A stretch of DNA of 64,000 bases, taken from positions 1,465,466 through 1,529,465 of the forward strand of contig NZ_BMYD01000001.1 in assembly GCF_014652095.1 (NCBI RefSeq), written 5' to 3'. Under the pieces are notes generated by a model. It saw nothing but the letters and a program-made list of their open reading frames with translations. It made no database searches and had not been told where the DNA came from. A program made the position numbers and the translations under genes. The DNA comes from Cognatilysobacter bugurensis (GTDB taxonomy: Bacteria; Pseudomonadota; Gammaproteobacteria; Xanthomonadales; Xanthomonadaceae). Positions 15,286 to 26,769 of the stretch are shown in pieces; the first letter of the stretch is position 1, and each line of letters starts with the position of its first letter.

Positions 15286-16028
15286 GCCCGCCCGATCCGA
15301 TCACCGCGGCCGAATCGCCGCGCGCGCTGTCTGAACTCAATCGCTGGCTCGGTCGCCTTGATGCCTCCGGCCGCACCGCCTGGGCGCTCGAGCACCTCGC
15401 GGGCAATCACGCGCTTTCCTCGAGCTTCGGCGCGCAGGCAGCGGTCTCGCTGCACCTGGTCACGCAGATCAAGCCCGACATCCCCGTGATCCTCGTCGAC
15501 ACCGGCTACCTGTTTCCGGAGACGTACCGCTTCGTCGACGACATGACGGAGCGGCTCGGCCTCAACCTGCAGGTGTACCGGCCGCAACTCGGCCCGGCCT
15601 GGGCCGAAGCGCGCTTCGGCAGGCTGTGGGAGGACGGAGTCGACGGCATCGAGCGTTACAACCGCATCCACAAGGTCGAACCCATGCAGCGCGCGCTGCG
15701 CGAGCTCGACGTGCGCACGTGGATCGCCGGCCTGCGCCGCAGCCAGGCGCGCAGCCGCGCGAACATCGACTTCGTCGAATTGCGCGACGGCCGCTGGAAG
15801 CTGCATCCGCTCGCGGACTGGAACGACCGCGACGTGTTCGCGTACCTGCAGCAGCACGACCTGCCGTACCACCCGCTGTGGCACGAAGGTTATGTGTCGA
15901 TCGGCGACGTGCACACCACGCGCCGGCTCGAAGCAGGCATGAGCGAAGAAGACACGCGCTTCTTCGGCCTCAAGCGCGAATGCGGCCTGCACGAGCTGTG
16001 GGGCGATGCGGCGGGCCAAGCGGCCTGA
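15282..16028 (+). CDS. cysH: Phosphoadenylyl-sulfate (PAPS) reductase
   Basis: 248 residues with the PP-loop variant [13 protein letters not shown] (about 47-59), the [10 protein letters not shown] motif, and the catalytic cysteine C234 in the C-terminal [11 protein letters not shown]. The extra paired cysteines that bind an iron-sulfur cluster in APS reductases are absent. It is therefore the thioredoxin/glutaredoxin-dependent PAPS-reducing type, in agreement with the CysC domain upstream. It produces sulfite for CysJI. Last gene of the operon; a strong terminator lies about 60 bases downstream. Confidence 0.96.
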   Translation: MSPPDPITAAESPRALSELNRWLGRLDASGRTAWALEHLAGNHALSSSFGAQAAVSLHLVTQIKPDIPVILVDTGYLFPETYRFVDDMTERLGLNLQVYRPQLGPAWAEARFGRLWEDGVDGIERYNRIHKVEPMQRALRELDVRTWIAGLRRSQARSRANIDFVELRDGRWKLHPLADWNDRDVFAYLQQHDLPYHPLWHEGYVSIGDVHTTRRLEAGMSEEDTRFFGLKRECGLHELWGDAAGQAA

Positions 16029-16039
16029 CCGCCTAACCG

Positions 16040-16077
16040 CCGGCATCCGGCATCCGGCATCCGGCATCCGGCATCCG
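16040..16077. repeat. Short tandem repeat, 7-mer CCGGCAT x5
   Basis: Five perfect head-to-tail copies of CCGGCAT (16040-16074) plus three extra bases lie between the cysH stop and the terminator. It is a simple-sequence tract outside coding sequence and likely variable in copy number. Confidence 0.9.
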
Positions 16078-16083
16078 CAGAGT

Positions 16084-16120
16084 AAAAAAACGCCGCAGGC
16101 GACTGGCGCCTGCGGCGTTT
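16084..16120. terminator. Bidirectional rho-independent terminator
   Basis: A perfect 14-bp inverted repeat (16088-16101 with 16107-16120, 5-base loop) flanked by an A-run on the left and T residues on the right. It can end cysJIH transcription on the plus strand and, through the A-run at 16084-16090, transcription of the beta-helix gene arriving on the minus strand. Confidence 0.85.
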
Positions 16121-16219
16121 CGGTTTACAGCGCTTCCGACTGAGCGGTCGCGCTGACCCAAAGCTGCGTCGTCGCACCGCACGCCGCGCTGTCGCGGGAC
16201 GTGCGGTGCACCGGACGCG

Positions 16220-17791
16220 TTACTGCATTTCGTACGCGCCGATGTCGCTCTTCACGCCCGACGGGCGGCGCTGCATCTCGAAGTCGTTCGGCACCGCGGT
16301 CGTCTGCGAGACGCGGTCACGCACCGGGCTGCCGGTGAGCGGCGTGGCGTCGAACGAATGCACGTTCATGTCCGCAAGGCGGGGATGCTGGCTGCACACG
16401 CTCCCGCTCGGGCACATGCTGTTCTTGACGTTCCAGATCAGGTTGCCGGCCCAGCTGACCTGCTGCGATCCCGTCTTGTAGAACGCCGACGTCTTCGCGC
16501 TCGAGCTGTCCCACCGGGTGTTGCCCACCAGCACGTTGTTCTGCAGTCGCACGTACGAAGTGCTGTCCCCCTCGTGCGCGCTGACCAGTACGCCGCCCTG
16601 ACCGGTGATCGTGTTGTGTCGAACGGTCACGTTATCGCTCGAGGTCAGCAGCAGCTGCAGCGAATTGCCCGACGCGCGGCAGTTGTCGGTGGAGCGCATG
16701 TAGAACTTCCCCGACCAGTACGTGCAGTTGCCGATGATCACCGAGTTCTCGACAAGCCCGTTGCCGCGCAGCTTCACCTGGTTGCCGGCGTTGCCGACCG
16801 CGTGCAGGCGACGGATTGTGACCGTCGTCGACTCGGCGCCGTTCATGTAGCGCAGGTCGAGGCCGTCGGACGTGTTGTGGTGGATGAAGGAGTCTTCGAT
16901 CAGCCACTGTCCGCCCGTGTAGTACGTGCCCAGGCCGTCACCGTAACCGCCGGTCGACTGCGCCCAGCAGGCCCAGATCGCGCCGGTCTGCCAGCGCTCG
17001 CCGCAGCCGTTCCAGGCGATCTCGACGTTGCGCAGCGTGATCTTGCCGCTGTTGTTGCTGATCGACGTGCCGACGTTCGCGTCCCAGCCGGCCTTGCCGT
17101 TCTTGTTGATCTTGACGCGGTCCAGCGTCCAGTTGCTGATGCCGCCGGCATTGATGCCCATGTGGGCCATGCCGTGGATGTCGAGGTCATGCAGGTAGAC
17201 GTTGTTGGACGCGCGCGCATAGATGCCGACGCGGCCCCACTGGCCGTACGGCGCCGAGCTGGTCTTGCAGCGGGCCGAGGAGACCGAGTGGTCGTACACG
17301 CAGTCGCTGCGGTCGGTGATTTCGAGGTTGCCGATTTCGACGTTCGAGCTGCCCTCGAGGTTGATCATGCGGGTGGCGCGCTCGGTGGCCCATAGCTCGG
17401 GCCGCGTGCCGGGCTTGCCGAGGATGCGCGTGCGCTGGGTCGAAGACGGGCCGTTCGGGATCTTCGTCATGAAGCAGCTGGCGGCGTTGCAGTTGACCGC
17501 GCCGGGAGCGCGCTGGCCCATCATGTAGCTGCCGCCACCGATCATCAGCGTGTCACCGCCGGCGATGCGGGCGGGGCCCTTGGGCGGTAGAGCGTAGAAC
17601 GGGTGCTTCCAGGCGCAGGCACGACCGGTGCCGCTGCCGGGGTAAGCCGCGTCGCTGCGGCCGGTGCACTGTTTCACATCACCGCCATCGGTGCGGACGT
17701 AATACGTCGTTGCGGAAGCCAGCGTCGGCAGGGCAAGCCCGAGGGGCAGGAGCAGAACGGCGAGTCGCGAGAGGCGATGCGCAAGCGTCAT
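16220..17791 (-). CDS. Secreted right-handed parallel beta-helix protein, cysteine-rich
   Basis: 523 residues starting at an ATG just before a signal peptide (about 1-25, ending ALPTLASA). The body has repeated short beta-strand turns typical of pectate-lyase-like folds: SSNVEIGNLEITDRSD, NNVYLHDLDIHGMAHMGI, TLRNVEIAWNG, NVTVRHNTITGQGG, and SYVRLQNNVLVGN. Twelve cysteines are spread along the mature chain, an even number suited to six disulfides in the periplasm or outside the cell. Family members include polysaccharide lyases and glycan-binding proteins. No catalytic residues were recognised, so the substrate is unknown. It interrupts the sulfur cluster and has its own promoter region. Confidence 0.8.
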   Translation of the reverse strand: MTLAHRLSRLAVLLLPLGLALPTLASATTYYVRTDGGDVKQCTGRSDAAYPGSGTGRACAWKHPFYALPPKGPARIAGGDTLMIGGGSYMMGQRAPGAVNCNAASCFMTKIPNGPSSTQRTRILGKPGTRPELWATERATRMINLEGSSNVEIGNLEITDRSDCVYDHSVSSARCKTSSAPYGQWGRVGIYARASNNVYLHDLDIHGMAHMGINAGGISNWTLDRVKINKNGKAGWDANVGTSISNNSGKITLRNVEIAWNGCGERWQTGAIWACWAQSTGGYGDGLGTYYTGGQWLIEDSFIHHNTSDGLDLRYMNGAESTTVTIRRLHAVGNAGNQVKLRGNGLVENSVIIGNCTYWSGKFYMRSTDNCRASGNSLQLLLTSSDNVTVRHNTITGQGGVLVSAHEGDSTSYVRLQNNVLVGNTRWDSSSAKTSAFYKTGSQQVSWAGNLIWNVKNSMCPSGSVCSQHPRLADMNVHSFDATPLTGSPVRDRVSQTTAVPNDFEMQRRPSGVKSDIGAYEMQ

Positions 17792-18156
17792 CAGGGGGAA
17801 CTCCGTGGTGCAGTCGGGGGAAATCCAGGCGGTCCGGCCCGGAGCGGCGCATCCTAGGAATCGAGAGCCGCATGTCGACCCCGAGATCGACGCTTGAGCC
17901 CGTTTGCGGCCGCCTTCACGCATAAAACACGCATCACGTCACATTTCGAACACTCAGATCGCGTGTCGCGAGCGTAACTTTCGCGCCTGAATAGGGACGG
18001 CCGTCACGCCGCCGTTGCGACGGGTTCGTTAGATGCGCTTAACGGTCGTGCTCACGAGCACAAAAAAGGCCGCCCAATTGAGGGGCGGCCTCCTGTTCAT
18101 GTCGACTGTGACGCCGGCCCAGCCGCGCCGTGAAGTACGCATCAAGAAATTGAGCG
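17792..18156. other. Intergenic region between the beta-helix gene and cysB
   Basis: 365 bases without a convincing gene. It should hold the promoter of the beta-helix gene on the minus strand and the terminator after cysB (18061-18091). The part at 17925-18000 is less GC-rich than the surroundings. No operator or RNA motif was recognised. Confidence 0.6.
18061..18091 (-). terminator. rho-independent terminator downstream of cysB
   Basis: A 9-bp stem (18067-18075 with 18083-18091) whose minus-strand 3' side runs into six T residues (the A-run at 18062-18067 on the plus strand). It lies about 65 bases past the cysB stop. Confidence 0.8.
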
Positions 18157-19137
18157 TCAGGCCGTAATTGTCTGCCCGATTTCACGCCAGCTCGGGGCGG
18201 CCGGCCAGCTCGGCTCGCTGTTACCGGCCAGCGCGCGGCGCAGGTCCTGGCGGTCGAGCTGCGGCGCGATCGCCTGCAGCAGGTCCAACGCGTAATCGCG
18301 CAGCACGCGCTCGCGCGGCAGCACGGCCCAGGCCACGCACGAAGGAATCGCCTCCGGCGGCTCCAGCGCGACGAGGTCGTGGTCATCGGGCTGCACCGCC
18401 ATCTCGGCGAGCAGGCCCACGCCAAGCCCGGCGCGTACATACGTCTTGATGAGGTCGGCGTCGCGCGCAGTCATTGCGAACTGCGGCTCCACCCCGCCCT
18501 GCGCGAACCCGCGCCGCAGCGACGAATCGGGCCGGATCGACGATTCGTAGCTCACGAGCGGATAACGGGCGAGCTCGGCGAGCGTCGGGGCCCCGCCGGT
18601 GGCGAGCGGATGGGCTCGAGGCACGAGCACCAGGCGCGACCAGCGGAACAGCGGGACTGCCAGGCCGCCGCCGGGGGTGTCCCCTGCCGTACTGATCAGC
18701 GCGAAGTCCGCCTCGCCGCGCGCGAGCGTGGCGAGCACCTCGTCATCGGCCGTCGGCTGCAGGTGCACGCTGACCTGCGGGTAGGCCTGCTTGAGCCGGG
18801 CGATCGCGGCCGGCAGCACGAAGCGCGCCTGGGTGTGCGTCGTTGCGAGGACGAGGCGCCCTTGCTGGTCGCGGCGCTGATTCGCGGCGAACGCGCGGAT
18901 GTTCGCAGCCTCGGCAAGCAGGCGGCGCGCATGCGCGAGCACCTGGACGCCGGACGGCGTGATCGACTCGAGGCTGCGCCCCTTGCGGGCGAACAGCAGG
19001 AAGCCGAGCTCGTCCTCCAGCTGCTTGAGCTGCTTCGACAGGCCCGGCTGCGTGGCATGCACGCGCTCGGCGGCGAGCGTGATGTTGAGGCCGGAATCGG
19101 CGATCGCGACGAAGTAGCGGAGTTGGGTCAGGGTCAT
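18157..19137 (-). CDS. cysB: LysR family transcriptional regulator, CysB-like
   Basis: 326 residues. An N-terminal winged helix-turn-helix (MTLTQLRYFVAIADSGLNIT, then HATQPGLSKQLKQLEDELG) is followed by a periplasmic-binding-protein-like effector domain. The N-terminus and the ATTHTQARFVLP segment at the domain junction resemble CysB/Cbl rather than other LysR proteins. In CysB, that threonine-rich segment binds sulfate or O-acetylserine. Its position between cysH and cysG supports a role as activator of the cys genes. It is transcribed away from cysG across a 254-base divergent region. Confidence 0.9.
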   Translation of the reverse strand: MTLTQLRYFVAIADSGLNITLAAERVHATQPGLSKQLKQLEDELGFLLFARKGRSLESITPSGVQVLAHARRLLAEAANIRAFAANQRRDQQGRLVLATTHTQARFVLPAAIARLKQAYPQVSVHLQPTADDEVLATLARGEADFALISTAGDTPGGGLAVPLFRWSRLVLVPRAHPLATGGAPTLAELARYPLVSYESSIRPDSSLRRGFAQGGVEPQFAMTARDADLIKTYVRAGLGVGLLAEMAVQPDDHDLVALEPPEAIPSCVAWAVLPRERVLRDYALDLLQAIAPQLDRQDLRRALAGNSEPSWPAAPSWREIGQTITA

Positions 19138-19297
19138 TGCGGCGATGTCCGGGGCGGCGACGGGTCGATGGCGCAGGGTGCATGCAAGCGGGTCGGCATC
19201 GGTTTGCAGATCGAGAAGCAGCAGGCGCGCATGGATATCGCTCTATTCGGATCAAGGGATGAGGCAAACGTATCCTGCCGCGAGCAGGGCCGTCCAG

Positions 19298-19318
19298 CTC
19301 ATTCCTTGGCGGCATGAG
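19298..19318. promoter_or_regulatory. Candidate LysR/CysB-type operator between cysB and cysG
   Basis: An interrupted palindrome, CTCAT at 19298-19302 and ATGAG at 19314-19318 with 11 bases between. It fits the T-N11-A layout bound by LysR regulators and lies in the divergent cysB-cysG region. This is a weak call based on symmetry and location only. Confidence 0.3.
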
Positions 19319-19391
19319 TCTCAAGAGGCACGTCATTTCCGTCGCTCCGCGGCCCTGCGTAGCGTCGACGCCACGCTTCCGGACCTCTGCC

Positions 19392-20825
19392 ATGCCCGCC
19401 CTGTTTCCGCTGTTTGTCGATCTACAAGGCCGCACCGTTCTGGTGGTCGGCGGCGGCGCGGTGGCCCGACGCAAGATCACGGCCCTGCTCGATGCCGGAG
19501 CGCGCGTCGTCGTCGGCGCACCCGCGCTCGTGCCCGAACTGGCCGAGCTCGCCGACGCGGGCCGCCTGGTCCATCGCGCCGGCCGCTTCGCGCCCGAATG
19601 GCTCGACGACGCCTGGCTGGTCGTCGCCGCGACCGACGAGCCCGACACGAACCGCGCCGTGGCGGAGGCCGCTGGGGCGCGCCGCATCTGGGCGAACGTC
19701 GTCGATGACGTCGAGCTGTCGACGGTGCAGGTGCCGGCGCGCATCGAGCGGGGTCCGCTGCAGATCGCGATCTCGAGCAGCGGCGGCGCGCCCATGCTCG
19801 CCCGCCACCTGCGCGAGACGCTCGAAACCCAGCTCGACGAATCCCTCGGCGCACTCGCGCAGCTGCTCGCGGACGCCCGCGGCCGCATCCGCGCCCGGCT
19901 GCCCGACCTGCAGGCCCGACGACGCTTCTTCGACCGCGTGCTCAGCGGCCCGGTGCCGGGGCTGTTGCGCCGCGGCGCCGAATCCGAGGCCTTGCAGGCC
20001 TTCGACGACGCGCTTGCACAGGCCGACACGGCGCGCCCGGCCGGTCGCGTCGCGCTCGTCGGCGCCGGCCCCGGCGATCCGGGCCTTCTGACGCTGCGCG
20101 CGCTGCGCCTGCTCAACGAGGCTGACGTGATCCTGCACGACCGCCTCGTAAGCCCTGAAGTGATTGCACTTGCCCGGCGCGACGCAGAGTTCATCGAGGT
20201 CGGCAAGCAGGCCGGCGGGCACTCGGTGCACCAGCAGCGCATCCACGAAATCATGCTCGAGCACGCGCAAGCCGGCCGGTTCGTTGTGCGCCTCAAGGGC
20301 GGCGACAGCTTCGTGTTCGGCCGGGGTGGCGAAGAACTCGAGTGCCTGCAGGCGCACGGCATTCCATTCGAGGTCGTGCCGGGCATCACGGCCGCGCTCG
20401 CCTGCGGCGCGTACGCGGGCATCCCGCTCACCCACCGCGAGCATGCGCAGTCCGTGCGCTTCGTGACCGCGCACTGCAAGGACTCGGCCGACACGCTCGA
20501 CTGGTCGAACTTCGCCGCCGAGCGGCAGACGCTCGCGGTCTACATGGGCGTTGCCGGGCTCGACACTGTGCGCGCGCAGCTCATCGCGCACGGCCGCGCA
20601 CCGGACACGCCGTTTGCGCTCGTCGAAAACGGCTCACGGCCCGAGCAGCGTGTCGTCAGCGGCACCCTCGCCGACCTCCCCGAGACCGCGCGCGCGTTCC
20701 AGGTGAAGTCGCCGGCGCTTCTGATCCTCGGCGAGGTCGCCGCGCTCGCGCATACGTTGCACTGGTTCGGCGCGCCGCCGCTGCAGGCGCCGGCCGCGGT
20801 ACCCGAGTACGCGCGGGCCGCATGA
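19392..20825 (+). CDS. cysG: Siroheme synthase (uroporphyrin-III C-methyltransferase / precorrin-2 dehydrogenase / ferrochelatase)
   Basis: 477 residues from the ATG of [11 protein letters not shown]. The N-terminal precorrin-2 dehydrogenase/ferrochelatase domain (about 1-210) has an NAD-binding [14 protein letters not shown] motif and the [15 protein letters not shown] segment. The C-terminal SUMT domain (about 218-460) has [38 protein letters not shown] and VVPGITAA. Together they turn uroporphyrinogen III into siroheme, the cofactor CysI needs. A longer frame reaches back to 19314, but the extra residues do not match the family. Confidence 0.95.
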   Translation: MPALFPLFVDLQGRTVLVVGGGAVARRKITALLDAGARVVVGAPALVPELAELADAGRLVHRAGRFAPEWLDDAWLVVAATDEPDTNRAVAEAAGARRIWANVVDDVELSTVQVPARIERGPLQIAISSSGGAPMLARHLRETLETQLDESLGALAQLLADARGRIRARLPDLQARRRFFDRVLSGPVPGLLRRGAESEALQAFDDALAQADTARPAGRVALVGAGPGDPGLLTLRALRLLNEADVILHDRLVSPEVIALARRDAEFIEVGKQAGGHSVHQQRIHEIMLEHAQAGRFVVRLKGGDSFVFGRGGEELECLQAHGIPFEVVPGITAALACGAYAGIPLTHREHAQSVRFVTAHCKDSADTLDWSNFAAERQTLAVYMGVAGLDTVRAQLIAHGRAPDTPFALVENGSRPEQRVVSGTLADLPETARAFQVKSPALLILGEVAALAHTLHWFGAPPLQAPAAVPEYARAA

Positions 20826-20962
20826 GCGCTCCGCATTTCGACAGCGCGATGAACGGCCGATGTCGGCGCGCGGCGCCCACCCCGCCCCGCATCCCCTGAG
20901 CGCGCCGCAGGCCGCTCGCTTCCACTTCGCCCGTTCGCTCGAATCTCCCCCGGAGAACCGCC

Positions 20963-21946
20963 ATGGCCCTGTACGACAGCATCCTCGACACCATCGGCAG
21001 CACGCCGATCGTCAAGCTCCATCGCATTGCACCGAAGCACGTGACCCTCTACGCGAAGGTCGAAGCATTCAATCCTGGCGGCTCGGTCAAGGACCGCCTC
21101 GCACTCGCGATCGTGCTCGACGCGGAGGCGCGCGGCCAGCTCAAGCCCGGCGACACGATCGTCGAGGCGACCTCGGGCAACACCGGCGTGGCGATGGCGA
21201 TGGTCGCCGCCGCACGCGGATACAAGTTCGTCGCCGTCATGACCGAGACGTTCTCGATCGAGCGCCGCAAGCTCATGCGCGCCTACGGCGCCAAGGTCAT
21301 TCTCACGCCCGCGGCCGAGCGCGGCACCGGCATGGTGCGCAGGGCCAAGGAACTCGCCGACAAGCACGGCTGGTTCCTCGCGAACCAGTTCGACAACCCC
21401 GCAAACCCGGCCTTCCACCGCAGCACGACCGGCCCCGAAATCCTGCGCGACTTCGCGGGCAAGCGGCTCGACTACTTCGTCACCGGCTGGGGCACGGGCG
21501 GCACGATGACGGGCGCTGGCGAGATGCTCAAGCTCGCGCGCCCTGAGCTCAAGATCATTGCCTGCGAGCCGGCCGGCGCACGCCTGCTCGCCGGCGAGCA
21601 GTGGCAGCCGCACAAGATCCAGGGCTGGACGCCGGACTTCATCCCGGGCGTGCTCAACCGCGAGATCTTCGACGACAACCTGCCGATCGACGACACGACC
21701 GCGCGCGACACCGCGCGCCGTCTCGCCGCGGAGGAAGGTCTGTTCGTCGGCCTGTCGGCGGGCGCGACGGCCGCCGCTGCGCTGCGCGTGGCCGAGTCGG
21801 CACCCGAAGGCTCGGTGCTGCTCACGATGCTGCCGGACACCGGCGAGCGTTACCTGTCGACGATCCTGTTCGAGGGCGTCGCCGAAGGCTCCGACGACGA
21901 GTGGCTGGCTTCGCTCGAGACCGAGGCTGAAGCCGCCACTGCCTGA
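20963..21946 (+). CDS. cysK: Cysteine synthase (O-acetylserine sulfhydrylase)
   Basis: 327 residues, PLP-dependent fold type II. The PLP lysine is K43 in NPGGSVKDR. The asparagine loop EATSGNTG, the phosphate-binding GWGTGGTMTGAG and the ETFSIERRKLMRAYGAK segment are present. It condenses O-acetylserine with sulfide from CysJI to give cysteine, completing the pathway encoded in the preceding 14 kb. It starts 137 bases after cysG on the same strand. Assignment as CysK rather than CysM rests on overall similarity and is the less certain part. Confidence 0.93.
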   Translation: MALYDSILDTIGSTPIVKLHRIAPKHVTLYAKVEAFNPGGSVKDRLALAIVLDAEARGQLKPGDTIVEATSGNTGVAMAMVAAARGYKFVAVMTETFSIERRKLMRAYGAKVILTPAAERGTGMVRRAKELADKHGWFLANQFDNPANPAFHRSTTGPEILRDFAGKRLDYFVTGWGTGGTMTGAGEMLKLARPELKIIACEPAGARLLAGEQWQPHKIQGWTPDFIPGVLNREIFDDNLPIDDTTARDTARRLAAEEGLFVGLSAGATAAAALRVAESAPEGSVLLTMLPDTGERYLSTILFEGVAEGSDDEWLASLETEAEAATA

Positions 21947-21963
21947 GGCAGGCGAGCACCGCA

Positions 21964-21989
21964 CGGCCCTGCGGATTCCTGCAGGGCCG
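21964..21989 (+). terminator. Possible terminator hairpin after cysK
   Basis: A 9-bp perfect stem (21964-21972 with 21981-21989, 8-base loop) begins 17 bases after the cysK stop. There is no T tract, so it may only stabilise the mRNA end. Confidence 0.4.
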
Positions 21990-22045
21990 CTGTCCGGCGC
22001 GGGTCACCGCGCCGGATTCAATCAGGTCAAGTGAGCCAGGTTGAG

Positions 22046-24805
22046 TCAGCCCGCTTGCCGCGCCGGCGCGCGATGCATCGCATCGCCCATGATCTGCAAC
22101 ACCTTCTGCGCATCCGCCGGCTTGACGAGGTGATGGTCGAACCCGGCCGCGCGTGACAGGACGCGATCGTGCGGCTGCCCGTACCCCGTCAGCGCGACGA
22201 ACATTGCCCGCTCGGCCGCGGGGTGGGCGCGCAGGCGCGTCGCAAGCTCGTAGCCGGTCATGTCCGGCAGGCCGATATCGAGAATGAACGCGTCGACCGG
22301 CGCCAGCCGCGCCGCGCTTTCGATCGCGTCGGCAGCGCTGTGCGAGGCGTGCGCCTCGTGGCCGGCCATGCGCAGCACGTCCGCGAGCAGCACGGCGGCG
22401 TCGACGTTGTCGTCCACCACGACCACCCGCAACGGGCTGTCCGCGGCCGTGACGTGGGCGGCCGACCGGCGGCGTTCGTCCGGTGTGTCTTGCGACAGCG
22501 GCAGTTCCACCGTGAAGCGGCTGCCGGTGTTCGGGCCATCGCTGTCCACACTGATACGGCCGCCATGCAGCGCCACGATGCTGCGCACCAGCGCGAGGCC
22601 GATGCCGAGCCCGCCCTGGGAGCGGTCGGGCGTTCGCCTGCCCTGCGAGAACAGTTCGAACACGTTCGGCAGCAGCGCCGCGTCGATGCCGATGCCGTCG
22701 TCGGTCACCGTCACGCGCGCGACCTCGTCGGCGGTCTCGACGTCGACCGTGATGTGCCCACCCGGCGGCGTGTATTTCGCTGCGTTGTTGAGCAGGTTCA
22801 CGACGACCTGCACGAGCCGCGTGCGGTCGCCGTGCACGCAGGGCGAGCCCCGCCCGGAGCGGATGCTCAGCGCATGGCCGCGCGATGCGATCAGCGGTCG
22901 GGACTGCTCGACGGCCGCGGCGATCACGCCCGACAGGTCCAGCGTCTCGGTCTCCAGCTGCACGAGACCCCGGGTGACCCGGGACACGTCCAGCAGGTCG
23001 TCGACGAGGGTCGTCAGGTGACTGATCTGCCGGCCGATCACCTCGGCCGACGCGCGCACGCGCGCCGGGTCGTCCGCCGCGAGCCTGAGCAGCTGCGCCG
23101 CGGTGCCGATCGGAGCCAGCGGGTTGCGCAGCTCGTGCGCGAGCATCGCGAGAAACTCGTCCTTGCGCCGATCGGCCTCGCGCAACGCCTCCTCGCGCTC
23201 GCCGAGCGCATCGAGCAGGCGGCGGCGCTCGTCGATGTCCGTGCACGTGCCCAGCCAGCGCACCACGTCGCCGTCGTCGACCCGCACCGGCACGCCCCGC
23301 GCGAGCACCCAGCGGTAATCGCCGGAGCGATGGCGCAGGCGGTACTCGGACTCGAACATGAGCCCGGACACACGGCTCTGCTCCCAGCGCTCTCGGACTC
23401 CGCCCACGTCGTCGGGATGCAGCAGCTGCGTCCATGCATCCCCGTCGCTCGCGCCCTCCGGCACGCCCGTGAACTCGTACCACTGCCGGTTGAAGTAGTC
23501 CGCGCAGCCGTCCGAGCGCGCCGCCCACACCATCTGCGGCACGGCCTCGGTGATCGTCCGGAACCTGCGCTCGCTGTCCCGCAGTTCGCGCTCCATGCGC
23601 GTGCGCTCCGAGACGTCCTGCTGGGCCGCCACGGCGCCGGTGATGTTGCCCGCGGCGTCGCGGACCGGGGACGCGCGCAACAGGATCGTGCATCGGCCGC
23701 CCGGCTGATCGAACGGCTCGATCTCGACGAGCTCGCCCCGCACTTCCTCGCCGCGCAGCGCACGCGCCATCGGCCAGTCCTCGGCGGCCAGGCGCTCGCC
23801 CTTGCGAGGCGACCCGTCCGGCCACCAGCCCTTCCACTCCACGTACTCGTCGACGCTCGCCGCCAGCGGGTGCTCGCCCCAGACGTCGCGCAACGCCGCG
23901 TTCGTGATTGTCAGCCGGCCGGCGACGTCCGCGTATGCGATCCCGACCGGGGTCGCCTCGAGCAGCGCGTCGAGCCGGCGGCGCTCGGTCTCAGCTGCCT
24001 CGGCGGCGCGGACCGCCGCGAGCGTCGTTTCCCGCAGCTCCGCTTCGATCTGTTTGCGCGCGGTGATCTCGACGACCGTGCCGAGCAGGCGCGTGGCTTC
24101 GCCGCTGGCGGACCGATAAAAGCTCCCGTGCACCGCGATCCAGTGCACCGACCCGTCCGCCCACACGACGCGGCATTCGAGGCTCCAGTCCTGTTCGGAC
24201 TTCAGCGCCTGCTCGAACGCCTGCGCCACCTGCCCACGATCGTCCGGGTGGACGAAAGAAACAAACGTCTCGTAGCTCCAGTTCTCGACCGGCTCGTCGT
24301 AACCGAAGCAGCGATCGTGCAGGAACGAGGTCAGGGCCTTCCCCGTCGCTAGATCGAGCTCCCACGCGCCGAGTTGCGAGCTCGCAAGGATGAACCCCAG
24401 CCGCGCGACGGTCTCGCGCTGCTCCTCGCGGGTGCGATGCAGCTCGGTCACGTCGCGCGAGACCGACAGGATCGACCTCGGCGAGCCGTCCACGCCCGGC
24501 ACCGGGGCCACGGTGACGTCCCACCACCGCGGCTTGCCCTTTGCAGTCGGGCAGAACGCGGTCAACCGCGCGCTCCTGCCCTCGCGCGCAGCTTCGATCA
24601 TCGAAAGCAGCGCATCCCGGCTTTCTTCAGGCCATAAGCTGGTCCAGCGCTGGCCGCACAGCGGCGCGAAGTCATCGATCTCCATCGCGCACCGGCCGTT
24701 CTGGTTCATGTCCAGCAGCCGGCCCTCAAGGTCGAGCAGCTTGACGCAGTCCGGGCTGGCCTCGAACAGAAGTCCGTCCAGGCTGCCCGCCGCAGCGGTG
24801 CTCAT
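22046..24805 (-). CDS. Hybrid sensor histidine kinase with four PAS domains and a receiver
   Basis: 919 residues with no membrane segment, so a cytoplasmic sensor. Order: four PAS/PAC modules (about 15-125, 135-255, 275-405, 415-530); a HisKA domain with phospho-acceptor H557 in FLAMLAHELRNPLAP; a HATPase domain (NLLNNAAKYTPPGG, DDGIGID, GGLGIGLALV); then a C-terminal receiver (about 790-905) with VVVVDDN and the aspartate in ILDIGLPDMTG. The ATG is preceded by a good GGAG ribosome site; an in-frame GTG lies 30 bases further out. No separate response regulator or output gene is adjacent, so its target is unknown. Confidence 0.92.
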   Translation of the reverse strand: MSTAAAGSLDGLLFEASPDCVKLLDLEGRLLDMNQNGRCAMEIDDFAPLCGQRWTSLWPEESRDALLSMIEAAREGRSARLTAFCPTAKGKPRWWDVTVAPVPGVDGSPRSILSVSRDVTELHRTREEQRETVARLGFILASSQLGAWELDLATGKALTSFLHDRCFGYDEPVENWSYETFVSFVHPDDRGQVAQAFEQALKSEQDWSLECRVVWADGSVHWIAVHGSFYRSASGEATRLLGTVVEITARKQIEAELRETTLAAVRAAEAAETERRRLDALLEATPVGIAYADVAGRLTITNAALRDVWGEHPLAASVDEYVEWKGWWPDGSPRKGERLAAEDWPMARALRGEEVRGELVEIEPFDQPGGRCTILLRASPVRDAAGNITGAVAAQQDVSERTRMERELRDSERRFRTITEAVPQMVWAARSDGCADYFNRQWYEFTGVPEGASDGDAWTQLLHPDDVGGVRERWEQSRVSGLMFESEYRLRHRSGDYRWVLARGVPVRVDDGDVVRWLGTCTDIDERRRLLDALGEREEALREADRRKDEFLAMLAHELRNPLAPIGTAAQLLRLAADDPARVRASAEVIGRQISHLTTLVDDLLDVSRVTRGLVQLETETLDLSGVIAAAVEQSRPLIASRGHALSIRSGRGSPCVHGDRTRLVQVVVNLLNNAAKYTPPGGHITVDVETADEVARVTVTDDGIGIDAALLPNVFELFSQGRRTPDRSQGGLGIGLALVRSIVALHGGRISVDSDGPNTGSRFTVELPLSQDTPDERRRSAAHVTAADSPLRVVVVDDNVDAAVLLADVLRMAGHEAHASHSAADAIESAARLAPVDAFILDIGLPDMTGYELATRLRAHPAAERAMFVALTGYGQPHDRVLSRAAGFDHHLVKPADAQKVLQIMGDAMHRAPARQAG

Positions 24806-24999
24806 GCGCGGTTTCTCCGGTTCATGCGATGCCACACCTGCAAACGTTAGCCGGCCATTCTGGCGCAGTTCAGTTCAGCGTCAGGTGAGGTCGCGTTCAC
24901 GGCACGGCTGGGGGGCCGAACCGGGACGGCCTGCAGTTGCGCGCCGCCTGCGCGTCGCTACGCTGTGCGGCTCGCGGCGTCCGGCCGCGCGGAGCATGC

Positions 25000-26732
<1,733 letters not shown>

Positions 26733-26769
26733 CGATCGACGATCGAGCGTCCGCGCGGGCCGTGCCCGC

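Noticed and set aside
16358..17395. Open frame of 345 codons antisense to the beta-helix gene
   Set aside because: The minus-strand product has a signal peptide, disulfide-suited cysteines and repeat turns. The antisense product has Ala/Val/Arg bias only.
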